64,000 nt of DNA from Mycobacterium paraseoulense. Its GTDB lineage: Bacteria > Actinomycetota > Actinomycetes > Mycobacteriales > Mycobacteriaceae. Below are positions 53,606-62,454 of this stretch, in pieces (the first letter of the stretch is position 1; each line of letters starts with the position of its first letter). Under the pieces are notes generated by a model that saw only the letters and a list, made by a program, of their open reading frames with translations, was not told the DNA's origin and made no database searches. The stretch covers positions 1,922,001 through 1,986,000 of the forward strand of contig NZ_AP022619.1 in NCBI RefSeq assembly GCF_010731655.1, written 5' to 3'. Both the position numbers and the translations under genes were made by a program.

Positions 53606-54200
53606 CTTTGCATCAACGCCAGGGCGGCACTCAAGACCGAACGTGGCGTGGGCCGAACGAAGATGACGCACATTGCGAACAGGGCAGGGTACACCGCAGC
53701 ACCGTTTACAGCTACTTCCCGAATCGCGATGCCGTGCTGGCCGAATGTTTTCTGCGCGCCGTGACCGCAGTGCTCGATGCGGCAGAGTCCTGTTGGGAGA
53801 CAGACGAACCGTTCGCCGACCAGCTGGTTAACAGCTGCATAGTCGGCCTCGCCGTAACGAGAGAATCGCCGACCATGCGAATGTTGACCTTCGATGATGA
53901 ACTGGGGCGCACCTACCGTGCGGCTTCAGCGTCCGAGAAGTGGCAGAACCGCTTACAAGACGATCTCGGCGAGCGATTCGCCGCCGCCGCAAAGGGCGAA
54001 GTTCGCGACGATGTGGCTCCAGAGACGATGGCTCACTAGGTGACTCGCATCTGCTTTAGCCTCATCGCTGAGCCTGGACCGGCCGAATACGGAGGCGACG
54101 AGCGCCTGCTGCGGGCCTTTCTGCCTGGAGCGTTTTTCGCCGCGGTGAAGCTGTATCGGGTGGCCGGTGTGGACGCGGCGGTTCGATCTAGCGCCAGCCT
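53606..54200 (+). pseudogene. TetR-family regulator pseudogene (frameshift and amber codon)
   Basis: The start reads ALKTERGVGRTKMTHIANRA in one frame, then GVHRSTVYSYFPNRDAVLAE in the next. Restoring one G (GGG at 53687-53689 to GGGG) joins the helix-turn-helix. Downstream, PETMAH is followed by TAG at 54037-54039 where the family has Trp (TGG), and the frame goes on as VTRICFSLIAEPGPAEYGGD and LLRAFLPG. So two lesions disable a regulator that was probably autoregulated through the palindrome at 53586. Confidence 0.82.
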
Positions 54201-54241
54201 GCCACAGAAGAACGGCGATCGGAGGCGTCCGCCCCCAGGCC

Positions 54242-55228
54242 TCAGCCAGCGGGTAGCAGTGCGACCAATGCTGCGGCGTCGCCGATGCTGCGCAGCAAGT
54301 CGTTGAGGTGGGTGCACGTCGACGTTCCGTGAAGTTCGTGCCGAATGCGAAAGTGCAACTGGTCCAACCTCATTCCGGCGAGGCGGGTCGCGCTGGCCAC
54401 GGCGCCCGGGCATTCCTGCCAGGGGAGCACCCGGGCTACCGCCTGCGAGCTCAAGATGGTCTGGGTATCGGAATCCACCACTGCCTCGACGGTGTACTCG
54501 TGGATGATAGTTTCCGTGACGTCGGCCCGGACGTAAGTGTCGCGAAACATCGCGTCGACTTCTATTTCGGGCCCTCCCCCACGGTTTCCCACGTCCAGCC
54601 TGCGCCGACGACGCATCCCGTGGACAGGGAGCACTACCATCTCGTGCCATGCCAGCGGGTCGCCGGGGTCCTCGAGGCCCGGCGCCGGCGGTCCGGTCAC
54701 AACGGCAGGGTCTCCAGCCTCGAATGAGGTCATCAGCAGACCGCCGGTCACAAAGCCCGCGCATTGGTCGGCGATCGGGAGATAGCCCGATGTGGCGCCG
54801 TTCCCCAACGGGCCGGACGCCGACAACGCATGCCCGGAGATCAGGGTGGCGACCGGAACATCGTCGAGCAACGTGTAGCGCAAGTCGCGTCGCTCCCTTA
54901 ATTGCGGAGCCGTCGCGTCGACCGCAGCTCGGAAGCCGCTCATCGCCGGGGCGCCCACCAGACGCATGCCCGCGACCACCGGCTCAACGTCAATCCGCTG
55001 GACCACGCGGGCGAGCATCTCGACGGTCACTCGCGTTCGGGCTTGGCCCATCTCAACGGCAGTTCCGTCGTGCATGGTAACGAGGTCGCGAGCCCGACCC
55101 GATAGATGCACCGGATCCAGCGAGCCCGGATCCCGCGTTATATCAATGGAACTCGTGCGCCGCACCGAGCCCGGGCGCCGCGGCGGCGTGCCCGTCGTCG
55201 GCTCGTGAATACCGTGCAGGGGATGCAT
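54242..55228 (-). CDS. DUF2889 domain protein
   Basis: A 328-residue protein whose C-terminal half has the DUF2889 hallmarks: EIEVDAMFRDTYVRADVTET, then WQECPGAVASATRLAGM, and GTSTCTHLNDLLRSIGD near the end. The first 60 residues are Arg/Pro-rich and may be a wrong start. Function unknown; in actinobacteria the family often sits near lipid catabolism genes. No membrane segment or signal peptide. Confidence 0.82.
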   Translation of the reverse strand: MHPLHGIHEPTTGTPPRRPGSVRRTSSIDITRDPGSLDPVHLSGRARDLVTMHDGTAVEMGQARTRVTVEMLARVVQRIDVEPVVAGMRLVGAPAMSGFRAAVDATAPQLRERRDLRYTLLDDVPVATLISGHALSASGPLGNGATSGYLPIADQCAGFVTGGLLMTSFEAGDPAVVTGPPAPGLEDPGDPLAWHEMVVLPVHGMRRRRRLDVGNRGGGPEIEVDAMFRDTYVRADVTETIIHEYTVEAVVDSDTQTILSSQAVARVLPWQECPGAVASATRLAGMRLDQLHFRIRHELHGTSTCTHLNDLLRSIGDAAALVALLPAG

Positions 55229-55389
55229 CCCGAAACCGGTGCGCCCAGGTTGGTCCTGCTCATAGCAGCATCACGAGTTCACTGTGCCGAACTCCGCCGC
55301 AGCGAGGACGGTGTAGAACTCCAGCATGTTCCGTCGGAGTCGTAGAGCCGCAAAAACTCGGCGTCCGCCCGCGCGCACAACATCGGTCG

Positions 55390-55560
55390 ACCCGTCAAGG
55401 ACCACTTTGCCCTCCAGGATTCCCATGAAGTGTCTCCCTTGCCATCCGGCGCGCGGCCGGTGTGGATACGTGCCAACCTAAGGCCCTCGTCGGACTCGTC
55501 GACCTCATCGGCCGGCATGGGAACCTCGTCGCTGTGAGTCGTCAAAGTACGTGAGCGCAT
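55390..55560 (-). pseudogene. Remnants of the small zinc-ribbon protein and an SDR start
   Basis: The frame from 55560 contains DESDEGLRLARIHTGRAPDG, matching the tail of the protein at 36781 (SEEGLRLARLHTGSPEN). About 20 bases on, another frame reads MGILEGKVVL, the first strand of a mycofactocin-type SDR, then collapses. This mirrors the order zinc-ribbon then SDR at 36781-37827. Confidence 0.65.
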
Positions 55561-55987
55561 TAGAAATCTAACGTAAAGTCGAAAGCTTTCTCAAGATTGC
55601 GTCCATCCAGCCATCAGCTCTCGAATTCAGTGTCGCATCGCGCTTGGAAGGCCTTATACGGATGGGCAGTGCACCCACGCCGGTATGCAGACCCAGGCGG
55701 CCGCGGATCTGCCCCACCCGAAGAGCGCGCAGCGAACGAAGCAATTTCGCGCCGAACTAGCACCCTTCGCTCACTGCTTCATTCCTTCCGGCGGAGCTGC
55801 CTGTTGTTCGTCTGAGAGCGCGGACTTTCGTGCTGGTGTATCGGTTCGTAAAGCGGGGAGGAAGAATCCGATAAACATTTTTCTATATCCTGGTAAGGTT
55901 TCTCATGCGTCGTAAGGCTTCGACGCTGGGCGGATCAGTGGGACTGATACGCGCTCGATGCGCGTCCGGAAGGAAGGAACGCAGATC
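55561..55987. other. Gene-free stretch with class 2-like motif
   Basis: TAGAAATCTAAC followed by AAGTCGAAAG at 55561-55585 resembles TAGAATCTAAC and AGTCGAAAG upstream of the P450 at 59705-59728. AT-rich DNA near 55875 may be the SDR promoter. No gene recognised. Confidence 0.5.
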
Positions 55988-56815
55988 ATGGGTTTGCTTG
56001 ACGGTCGGGTTGTTTTCATCACCGGCGCGGCGCGCGGTCAGGGCCGCTCGCATGCAGTCACTCTCGCAGAAGAAGGCGCCAACATCGTCGGCGTAGACAT
56101 CTGCCAGGACCTCGACGCCGTGCCCTACAAGTTGGGCACGTGGGAGGATCTCGAAGAGACAGCACGGCTCGTCGAGAAAACGGGCCGACAGATGCACCTC
56201 CAGGCGGCCGACGTGCGGGATAAGTCGGCCCTACAGGCCGCGTTCGACGCAGGTGTACGGCAGTTCGGGCACATCGACACCGTGCTGGCCAACGCCGGGA
56301 TCATCCTCACCAACCCTGACGAGGCCGACGCCTCGCAGTCATTGCGGCTAGGCATCGACGTCATGCAAATCGGTGTCTGGAATGCCTTCCAGGTGGCGAT
56401 CCCCCACCTGAAGGACCGTGGCGAGGGCGGACATTTGATCGCCACTAGTTCCATGGCGGCACTGCTGGACATGACCGATGGCGGTGGAGGCTCCGACGCC
56501 TATCTGATGGCCAAGCTGGCCATTGTCGGACTCGTCCGAGCGTACGCCAATTTGCTTGCCGCCCATCGAATCCGGGTCAATGCTGTGGCGCCGACCAACT
56601 GCGCGACGCCGATGGTCCTAGAAAACCCGGCACTGTTCAAGGTGATCGAGCAGACGCCACACATGGCCACCGCGATGCAAACGGCATTGCCGGACTTCCC
56701 GATGATCGAGCCCAAAGACGTCAGCAACGCCATCCTTTTCCTACTGTCTGACCTCGGACGGACATTCACCGGCAGCCTCCTCAAGGTCGACGCAGGCATG
56801 GACATCCGCCGTTGA
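55988..56815 (+). CDS. Mycofactocin-coupled SDR oxidoreductase
   Basis: A 275-residue SDR: TGAARGQGRSHAVTLAEEGA near residue 14, VLANAGI near 106, Ser in ATSSMAALLDM, catalytic Tyr in SDAYLMAKLAI near 179 (normally YxxxK), then NAVAPTNCATPM. The ARGQGR loop and insert mark the mycofactocin-dependent group, which hold NAD(H) tightly and need mycofactocin as acceptor. ATG after GGAAGGA. Stands alone between remnants. Confidence 0.92.
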   Translation: MGLLDGRVVFITGAARGQGRSHAVTLAEEGANIVGVDICQDLDAVPYKLGTWEDLEETARLVEKTGRQMHLQAADVRDKSALQAAFDAGVRQFGHIDTVLANAGIILTNPDEADASQSLRLGIDVMQIGVWNAFQVAIPHLKDRGEGGHLIATSSMAALLDMTDGGGGSDAYLMAKLAIVGLVRAYANLLAAHRIRVNAVAPTNCATPMVLENPALFKVIEQTPHMATAMQTALPDFPMIEPKDVSNAILFLLSDLGRTFTGSLLKVDAGMDIRR

Positions 56816-57178
56816 ACAGTTGCCACCCTGGGCACGGCGTGACGCTCCGAAGCGCAATGCTTTAGCGCTACCCGACCCACCAGACCCGAGCCTTCGCCGA
56901 GCAACCTCGAGGTCACGCCCGGGCACTGAAGACAACTCAGCAGCGTCCCTTTGCCGTATTGTGCAGCGACTCCCAGAACGTGTGCTCGGTCCTGACTCCG
57001 TGTTACGGCAATTGGCTGCTGACAGAGCAGGATTCGTGGAGTGTGGCGGCGGCCGGGAAGTAGGGAGCGGTCCATCGCACCCAACGCTTCGTCGAAAATG
57101 ATGTCCACCAAGTGGATCGCCACGCCACCGCGTGAACGGCTTGATCAACTGCTGCAGCGGGCCATCGATTCGTGCTAC
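56816..57178. other. Gene-free stretch
   Basis: No family seen on either strand; short frames near 57041-57247 have no match I can recognise. Confidence 0.45.
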
Positions 57179-58159
57179 TCACATACCAACTATTGGCACG
57201 AGCGCCTCACCCACATCTGTGATCAGTCCCGGCGTATAGCCGTGTGACGGCAGGTTAACGACCACCCCTCCGATGCCGACGTCGATTACGTAGCGCTTGA
57301 CCTGCTCGGCGATGTCGTTGAGAGTCCCCACGGCCACACGAGAATTCAGCACAAATGTGTCAGAAGCGCCGGCGGCGTCAGTAACGACGAGCTGTATCAG
57401 AGCACTCGTCTCAAGGGTGACCGGATCGCGATCGTGCTCCCTGCACCGTCGCATGATGGCTTCGACCTTGCCCGGCAGCCGGTCGAACGGAGCAATGACA
57501 TTTAGATGGTCGGCGTAGCGGGCAGCCATCGCGAATGTCTTCCTCTCCCCGCTGCCGCCGATCAGAATAGGCATGTCGTCGCGAATGCGCGGGTTGTTCA
57601 ACACGGATTCAGCGCGGTACCAGCGGCCTTCGAATGTGGGTCGTTCCCCTCGGATCATCGGGGTAATGATCTGTAATGCTTCCTCGAGGCGTTCGAAACG
57701 GTCGGTGAAGGTACCGAATTCGAAACCGAGTTGCCGGTGCTCGAGTTCGAACCAGCCGGCGCCAATGCCCAGAAATCCCCGGCCGCCGCTCATCACATCG
57801 AGGGTGCTCACCGACTTCGCGAGCAGCGCAGGGTTCCGGTAGGTGTTGCCGGTGACGAGCGTGCCCAACCGCACGCGCCGCGTGGTCGTGGCTAGCCCCC
57901 CGAGCGCGGTGTACGCCTCCAGCATCGGGTCGTCGAGCGCACCTAGATGCGGAAGTTGATAGAAGTGATCCATCAGCATCACCGCATCGAAGCCGGCGGC
58001 TTCGGCCTCTTGGGCCTGGGCAACCACGGCTGTGTAGAGCTCAGAAACCGGCGCGTGGTACGAAAAATTGGGGATCTGCAGGCCGAGCCGCACAACGCCG
58101 CTACCACGGTGAGTGGACTTCGCGGCGTCGGCAGCTGACGGCACCAATACGACGGTCAA
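57179..58159 (-). CDS. LLM-class oxidoreductase, probably F420-dependent
   Basis: A TIM-barrel flavin/F420 oxidoreductase of 326 residues. Conserved VVRLGLQIPNFSYHAP start, AAGFDAVMLMDHFYQLPHLG, VRLGTLVTGNTYRNPALLAK, GAGWFELEHRQLGFEFGTF and ILIGGSGERKTFAMAARYAD. Homologues begin at MRLGLQIPNF, so the true start may be the GTG at 58093 rather than the TTG at 58159. It is in the same direction as the ferredoxin/P450 pair upstream (109-base gap). Confidence 0.88.
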   Translation of the reverse strand: MTVVLVPSAADAAKSTHRGSGVVRLGLQIPNFSYHAPVSELYTAVVAQAQEAEAAGFDAVMLMDHFYQLPHLGALDDPMLEAYTALGGLATTTRRVRLGTLVTGNTYRNPALLAKSVSTLDVMSGGRGFLGIGAGWFELEHRQLGFEFGTFTDRFERLEEALQIITPMIRGERPTFEGRWYRAESVLNNPRIRDDMPILIGGSGERKTFAMAARYADHLNVIAPFDRLPGKVEAIMRRCREHDRDPVTLETSALIQLVVTDAAGASDTFVLNSRVAVGTLNDIAEQVKRYVIDVGIGGVVVNLPSHGYTPGLITDVGEALVPIVGM

Positions 58160-58267
58160 CCCCCTTCATCGGGTCGGCTACACAAGCACGAAATGTGAAC
58201 AACGTCGGTCACTGGGACCGCGGGCAGGAAACGGCGCTGGGAGTGCTATGGGGGACTCGATCGCCAA

Positions 58268-58462
58268 TCAATCTTCGCCCAAGCTGATGGCCCGTTCCGG
58301 ACAGTTGGCCACCGCCGAACGTGCCTCGGCGAGAAGACCTTCGGGGACCACACCGTCGCCGAGGACATGTCCATAGCCTTGGTCGTCATCCTTGAAGAGA
58401 CGCGAAGCCAAGGAATAACACAGTCCGTGGCCGGTGCAGGCGCTGTCGATTCTGAGCTTCAT
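58268..58462 (-). CDS. 3Fe-4S ferredoxin, partner of the 59649 P450
   Basis: A 64-residue ferredoxin: C9, C15 and C54 with NCPERAI. The ATG at 58462 overlaps the P450 TGA (ATGA), so it is the electron donor made together with that P450. Confidence 0.9.
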   Translation of the reverse strand: MKLRIDSACTGHGLCYSLASRLFKDDDQGYGHVLGDGVVPEGLLAEARSAVANCPERAISLGED

Positions 58463-59649
58463 CCCTCTGCCTTGTCGAACTCCAGGTGAAGCGATTCGAG
58501 CCCTATGGTGCCATGAGGCCAGTGCACTTTGGGTGTGGTGCCGGGCTTGATCCGGTAGTGCGGAATCCGCTTGTGCCACTCCTCATACACGATGCCCAAT
58601 TCAAGTCTGGCGAGATGCGAACCCAGACAGCGGTGTGGTCCCATCCCGAAGCTGATGTGCGGGTTTTCTGGCCGGTGAAAGTCGATTTCGTGCGGGTTTT
58701 CGAACACGGCGGGATCGCGGTTAACGGCGCCGAGATACGTCGACACACGTGTTTCGGCACGGAGCCGCGCCGACTCGATGTGAGCCTCGGCGGAGGTAAC
58801 CCGAGGGATGAATGGGGCGGGGGGGTCCAGCCGAAGCAGCTCTTCCACCGCGGCGGGAATCAGAGCAGGGTCGTCGATGATCTCCTGCCGCTTGCCCGAA
58901 TTCTCCGCGAGCCGCTGCATCCCGCAACCTAGCGTGTCGGTCACGGTGTCCAACCCGGCGAGCACGAACAAGAAGCAGAGGCCGACGGCTTCGGGGTCGG
59001 TGAGATCCTCGGGTGGTCGTTTGGCCAATATCTGGCTCAGGACGTCGTCACCGCCCTTACCGCGGCGCTGGGGAATCAGTTCAGTGAAGTACGTGTACAT
59101 CTCGAGCGCCTTCATCATGCCCTCTTGAGCGGCGTCGTCCTCGGCGGCGAAACCAGCTCCCGCGAGGCCGATCACTGCGTTCTTCCACTCCCAAAACTGG
59201 TCGCGCATCTCACGCGGCAATCCGAAGAACGTGAGGAAAGCCTGGATCGGGAACACCTGAGCGACCTCGCTGACGAAATCACAATGGCCACGCCGCGCGA
59301 TCGGGTCGATGAGTGCGATCATCTGAGGTCGCAGTTCGGCTTCCATCGGTTTGATGACTCGCGGACTGAAGAACGGCTGCAAGATCTGACGATAGCGCGT
59401 CTGCGTCGGCGGATCGTAGGCGATAGGCACGAGCGGCACCGGGCTCTGCAGCATGTCGAACGCCTTCGCCGAAGAGAACGGGTCGGGGTGTTTGAGCACC
59501 TCGTCGGCACCGCGGCGGGTGGTCACCGCATATCCATCGGCAATAGCGATCAGCGAGGCAACTTGGGTGGCCTGCCACGCCTGGTCGCGTGCGACATCCA
59601 TGGGGAGGCAGTCCATATCGATCTGTGGAATTGCGTCAGCGGTAGTCAT
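58459..59649 (-). CDS. Cytochrome P450 (CYP)
   Basis: A 396-residue P450: I-helix LAGLDTVTD near residue 231, ExxR in EELLR near 272, heme loop ISFGMGPHRCLGSHLAR with Cys341. ATG 59649 follows a short AT-rich leader with the class 2 motif at 59705. The I-helix has Leu-Asp-Thr, so the oxygen-activating Thr is present. The ferredoxin overlaps its stop. It is next to the VWA/MoxR/AveC-like genes in the same orientation but separated from them by 174 bases. Confidence 0.93.
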   Translation of the reverse strand: MTTADAIPQIDMDCLPMDVARDQAWQATQVASLIAIADGYAVTTRRGADEVLKHPDPFSSAKAFDMLQSPVPLVPIAYDPPTQTRYRQILQPFFSPRVIKPMEAELRPQMIALIDPIARRGHCDFVSEVAQVFPIQAFLTFFGLPREMRDQFWEWKNAVIGLAGAGFAAEDDAAQEGMMKALEMYTYFTELIPQRRGKGGDDVLSQILAKRPPEDLTDPEAVGLCFLFVLAGLDTVTDTLGCGMQRLAENSGKRQEIIDDPALIPAAVEELLRLDPPAPFIPRVTSAEAHIESARLRAETRVSTYLGAVNRDPAVFENPHEIDFHRPENPHISFGMGPHRCLGSHLARLELGIVYEEWHKRIPHYRIKPGTTPKVHWPHGTIGLESLHLEFDKAEG

Positions 59650-59704
59650 CGTCCCTCGTCCCTCGTCCCCGTATGAGTGTGTCGTGTTCACGTCGACTAT
59701 CTTC

Positions 59705-59713
59705 TAGAATCTA
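59705..59713. promoter_or_regulatory. Operator-like motif, class 2 (TAGAATCTA)
   Basis: Complement of TAGATTCTA, 56 bases before the P450 ATG. AGTCGAAAG follows, as at 55576. Confidence 0.45.
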
Positions 59714-59823
59714 ACTCACAGTCGAAAGTGTTGGCAAGGAAGCTCGGAAGTGAGCATCCATCCAATCGCGGCCTCCGGCTTCAGTGGGGCTCGGGGCCGT
59801 GCACTCCTTAGGCGAAGAAAACG

Positions 59824-61581
59824 TCACGCGGGCACAGTGAACGAAGTGTGGTCTCCACGGCGACGCGTATCAGTCAGCGCTTGGCGAATGAGCTTTCCGA
59901 GTTGGCGCTCGATCCCGCTGATGTTAGCGACGTGCAACGCCGAGGCCGAGTCAAGCGCGTCGCGTTGAACGTGAGACTCATTGCTGTTCGGTGCAGTAAC
60001 TCCGACGCATACGAAGCCGACGCCCCGCAAGCGGGCTTCGCTCATGGCGTGGCGGGTGTCGCCCGAGGCCTGGGCGCCGTCGTATCCGTCATCGTAGGGG
60101 TGCCCGTCCGAAACGAGGATAACCACCCGCTTCATTCCCTCGGTCTGACGTTCCAAGATGGAGGTGCAATGGCGAACGGCACCGCCGATTCGCGTGAAGC
60201 CCGCCGGACTCAGGTGGCCGATTCGCTCGATGGTCAAGGCCGACAGACTTTCTCGTAGACCCTTGATCGGCATCACGTGGACCATTTCGCGGCCCCAACT
60301 ACGGAACGCGTAGAACCCAACAGGCACTCCGAGCGCATCGAGCGCGGTTGTAATGCGATAGGACAGCTTGAGGTGTTGGTCGAACACCGAGCCGGTTTCC
60401 CCGTCCGCGCGCGCGGTCGTGTCCAGCGTCGAACTGCTGACGTCCAAGAGTACCAACGCCGCGAGGCCCGGTCGTTGGCGCTTCTTCCCGATGAAAGGTA
60501 GCGGCGCAGAGCCGAATCGGCTTCGGCGCCAGTATGCCAGGTCGACGACACCATCGGTGTGCAGTTGTTCACCGAATTCGCTGCGCCCGTACGGCGCAAT
60601 CTCCAGCACGTTACGAGCAAGGCTGCGTGTAAGCGCCGTCGGAGCCCTCATTACGTCGATGCGAGCGAGTGCCGTGTGGTCACGGAAGCCATCCGGATTC
60701 CATGGCTCGAGTTCGTGCACGGTAACCCAGTCGTTGCGATACCGCTTCGAACTCTCGTCCCATTCCGGATAGCGGGCGTCGCCGCTGTAACCGCCGAAGA
60801 TGAAGCTGTGAGCGGCCGAGGCGATGCGCCGGCCGATGTTGACTCTACGTCCGCCGCTGGGCCGCATACTCGGTTTGGCCACCGGCGTTCCACCGCCGGC
60901 TTGGGATGCCGCATCCGCAGATTTGCCGCCAGAGTGCTTGAACAGACTCTGGATCAGTCTGGCCATCGGGTGGTTCGGCGTCAGCGGATTGCTCAGCAGA
61001 TCGAGAGACTTGGCCTCATCGCTGTTGGTGTCGGGATCGTCGGCCTCATCGGCGTTTGAGTCATTGCGTATCTTCACGTCGCCGTCGTGCTCCCGGCCTG
61101 TGCGCGCTGTCGCCGCCAGTACCGCACGCGCAGGTTTGAGCTGACCGAAGAATTCGGGTGCGGGAGGAACCTGGGTTCGCGCCAATGCCATCCGCATCGA
61201 CTCTTCGGCTGAGCTGGTCCTGGGAACGTCCATCAGCCCAGCCGCTAATGCTGTTACAAAGGGCGGCAATCGATTCGAGGTCAGCGAGAGCGCACGCAGA
61301 CCTTCCATGGCGCAGTACCGCGTGCACGCGTTAGACCGCCCGATGAGGTGACGCAGGACCCGCGGATCAAATGATCCGGCACCGTACATCGCGGCTTGTA
61401 CGACTACTTGTGCCCGGGTCAGCGTGGTGAGCCGCCCGCCGTCGACTGTGATCGTGTTTCCCGACATATAGACGCCCTCGTCTTGCCCGCTCGCGGCCTT
61501 GACACACACCAGGCGTCCCGATACCGCACGGGCCAGCATTTGCAAGCCGGCGACGGTCGGTTGATCAGTCGATGTAGGCAT
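59824..61581 (-). CDS. VWA-domain protein (NorD/CbbO-like)
   Basis: A 585-residue protein. Residues 1-330 are a divergent helical region with an acidic linker (DSNADEADDPDTNSDE); a von Willebrand A domain follows with a full MIDAS: D380-x-S-x-S384 in LLDVSSST, GFTRIGG threonine near 468 and VSDGHPYD aspartate near 500. NorD and CbbO proteins of this build work with a MoxR/NorQ/CbbQ ATPase to insert or activate a metal cofactor. Here the ATPase gene overlaps by 17 bases just upstream. Confidence 0.88.
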   Translation of the reverse strand: MPTSTDQPTVAGLQMLARAVSGRLVCVKAASGQDEGVYMSGNTITVDGGRLTTLTRAQVVVQAAMYGAGSFDPRVLRHLIGRSNACTRYCAMEGLRALSLTSNRLPPFVTALAAGLMDVPRTSSAEESMRMALARTQVPPAPEFFGQLKPARAVLAATARTGREHDGDVKIRNDSNADEADDPDTNSDEAKSLDLLSNPLTPNHPMARLIQSLFKHSGGKSADAASQAGGGTPVAKPSMRPSGGRRVNIGRRIASAAHSFIFGGYSGDARYPEWDESSKRYRNDWVTVHELEPWNPDGFRDHTALARIDVMRAPTALTRSLARNVLEIAPYGRSEFGEQLHTDGVVDLAYWRRSRFGSAPLPFIGKKRQRPGLAALVLLDVSSSTLDTTARADGETGSVFDQHLKLSYRITTALDALGVPVGFYAFRSWGREMVHVMPIKGLRESLSALTIERIGHLSPAGFTRIGGAVRHCTSILERQTEGMKRVVILVSDGHPYDDGYDGAQASGDTRHAMSEARLRGVGFVCVGVTAPNSNESHVQRDALDSASALHVANISGIERQLGKLIRQALTDTRRRGDHTSFTVPA

Positions 61582-62398
61582 CGATCAGTTCAGCGATCGA
61601 CCTCGTGACCGTCGCGTCGTCGGTCAGCATGGCCGCGATCGCGCTGCGTGCCGCGCGATTGAGCGAAAGTCCGTTGACGTGCAGCCGCGCCGCCGCGATC
61701 AAGGCCCGGGTCGACACCATCTCGGACATACTCGGCTCGTTCAGATGTCGCACTGCTTGACCCAGTCGCACCAGAGTGGTGACGGCCTCGTCCGAGGCAC
61801 GAGACTGCTCCTTCACTATTTGCTGCTCGAGCTCCGGTGGTGCGAAGTCGAGTTCTACCGCCACAAAGCGTTGACGCGTTGAGGGCTTGAGGTCCTTGAG
61901 CAACGTCTGATAACCAGGGTTATAGGACACGATCAGCATGAATGACTCTGGGGCGTCCAGTGTTTCATTGAGTCGATCAATGAACAACTGTCGCCGATGG
62001 TCGGCAAGGGAGTGAATCACCACCGTTGCGTCAACGCGGGCTTCGACGATCTCGTCGAGATAACAGATGGCGCCACCACGAACCGCGGCGGTCAGCGGTC
62101 CGTCCTGCCAGACGGTGTCCGCGCCCTCGAGCAGATAACGCCCCACCAGATCTGCGGCGAGCATGTCCTCATGGCACGACACCGTGACCAGGTCCAGTCC
62201 GAGTCGACGTGCCGCACTCTCCACCAACTTTGTCTTTCCGCAGCCCGTCGGCCCCTTGAGCAGCACCGGCAGACGCGCCCGCCAGGCTCCGAGCAGGATG
62301 TCCAGTTCATCGCCGACGGGATGGTAGTCGTCGACGACGCCGAGCGCGGGATTGTGATTATTGATCACGGGACCACGTTGGCAGGAGTGAATCGTCAT
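61565..62398 (-). CDS. MoxR-type AAA+ ATPase (NorQ/CbbQ-like)
   Basis: A 277-residue AAA+ protein: Walker A GPTGCGKT at 49-56, Walker B ICYLDEIVEA at 111-120 with D115/E116, and sensor SYNPGYQ near 176, then a C-terminal lid. Intact ATPase signature and normal length for NorQ/CbbQ. Its stop lies 17 bases inside the VWA gene, so the pair is co-translated. Upstream is AveC-like copy 2, 56 bases away. Confidence 0.92.
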   Translation of the reverse strand: MTIHSCQRGPVINNHNPALGVVDDYHPVGDELDILLGAWRARLPVLLKGPTGCGKTKLVESAARRLGLDLVTVSCHEDMLAADLVGRYLLEGADTVWQDGPLTAAVRGGAICYLDEIVEARVDATVVIHSLADHRRQLFIDRLNETLDAPESFMLIVSYNPGYQTLLKDLKPSTRQRFVAVELDFAPPELEQQIVKEQSRASDEAVTTLVRLGQAVRHLNEPSMSEMVSTRALIAAARLHVNGLSLNRAARSAIAAMLTDDATVTRSIAELIDAYID

Positions 62399-62454
62399 AC
62401 GTCCTTGCTCAGGTTAAGTAGTTGAATCGTCGTTCGGCCGCTTAGTAGGTTTCC

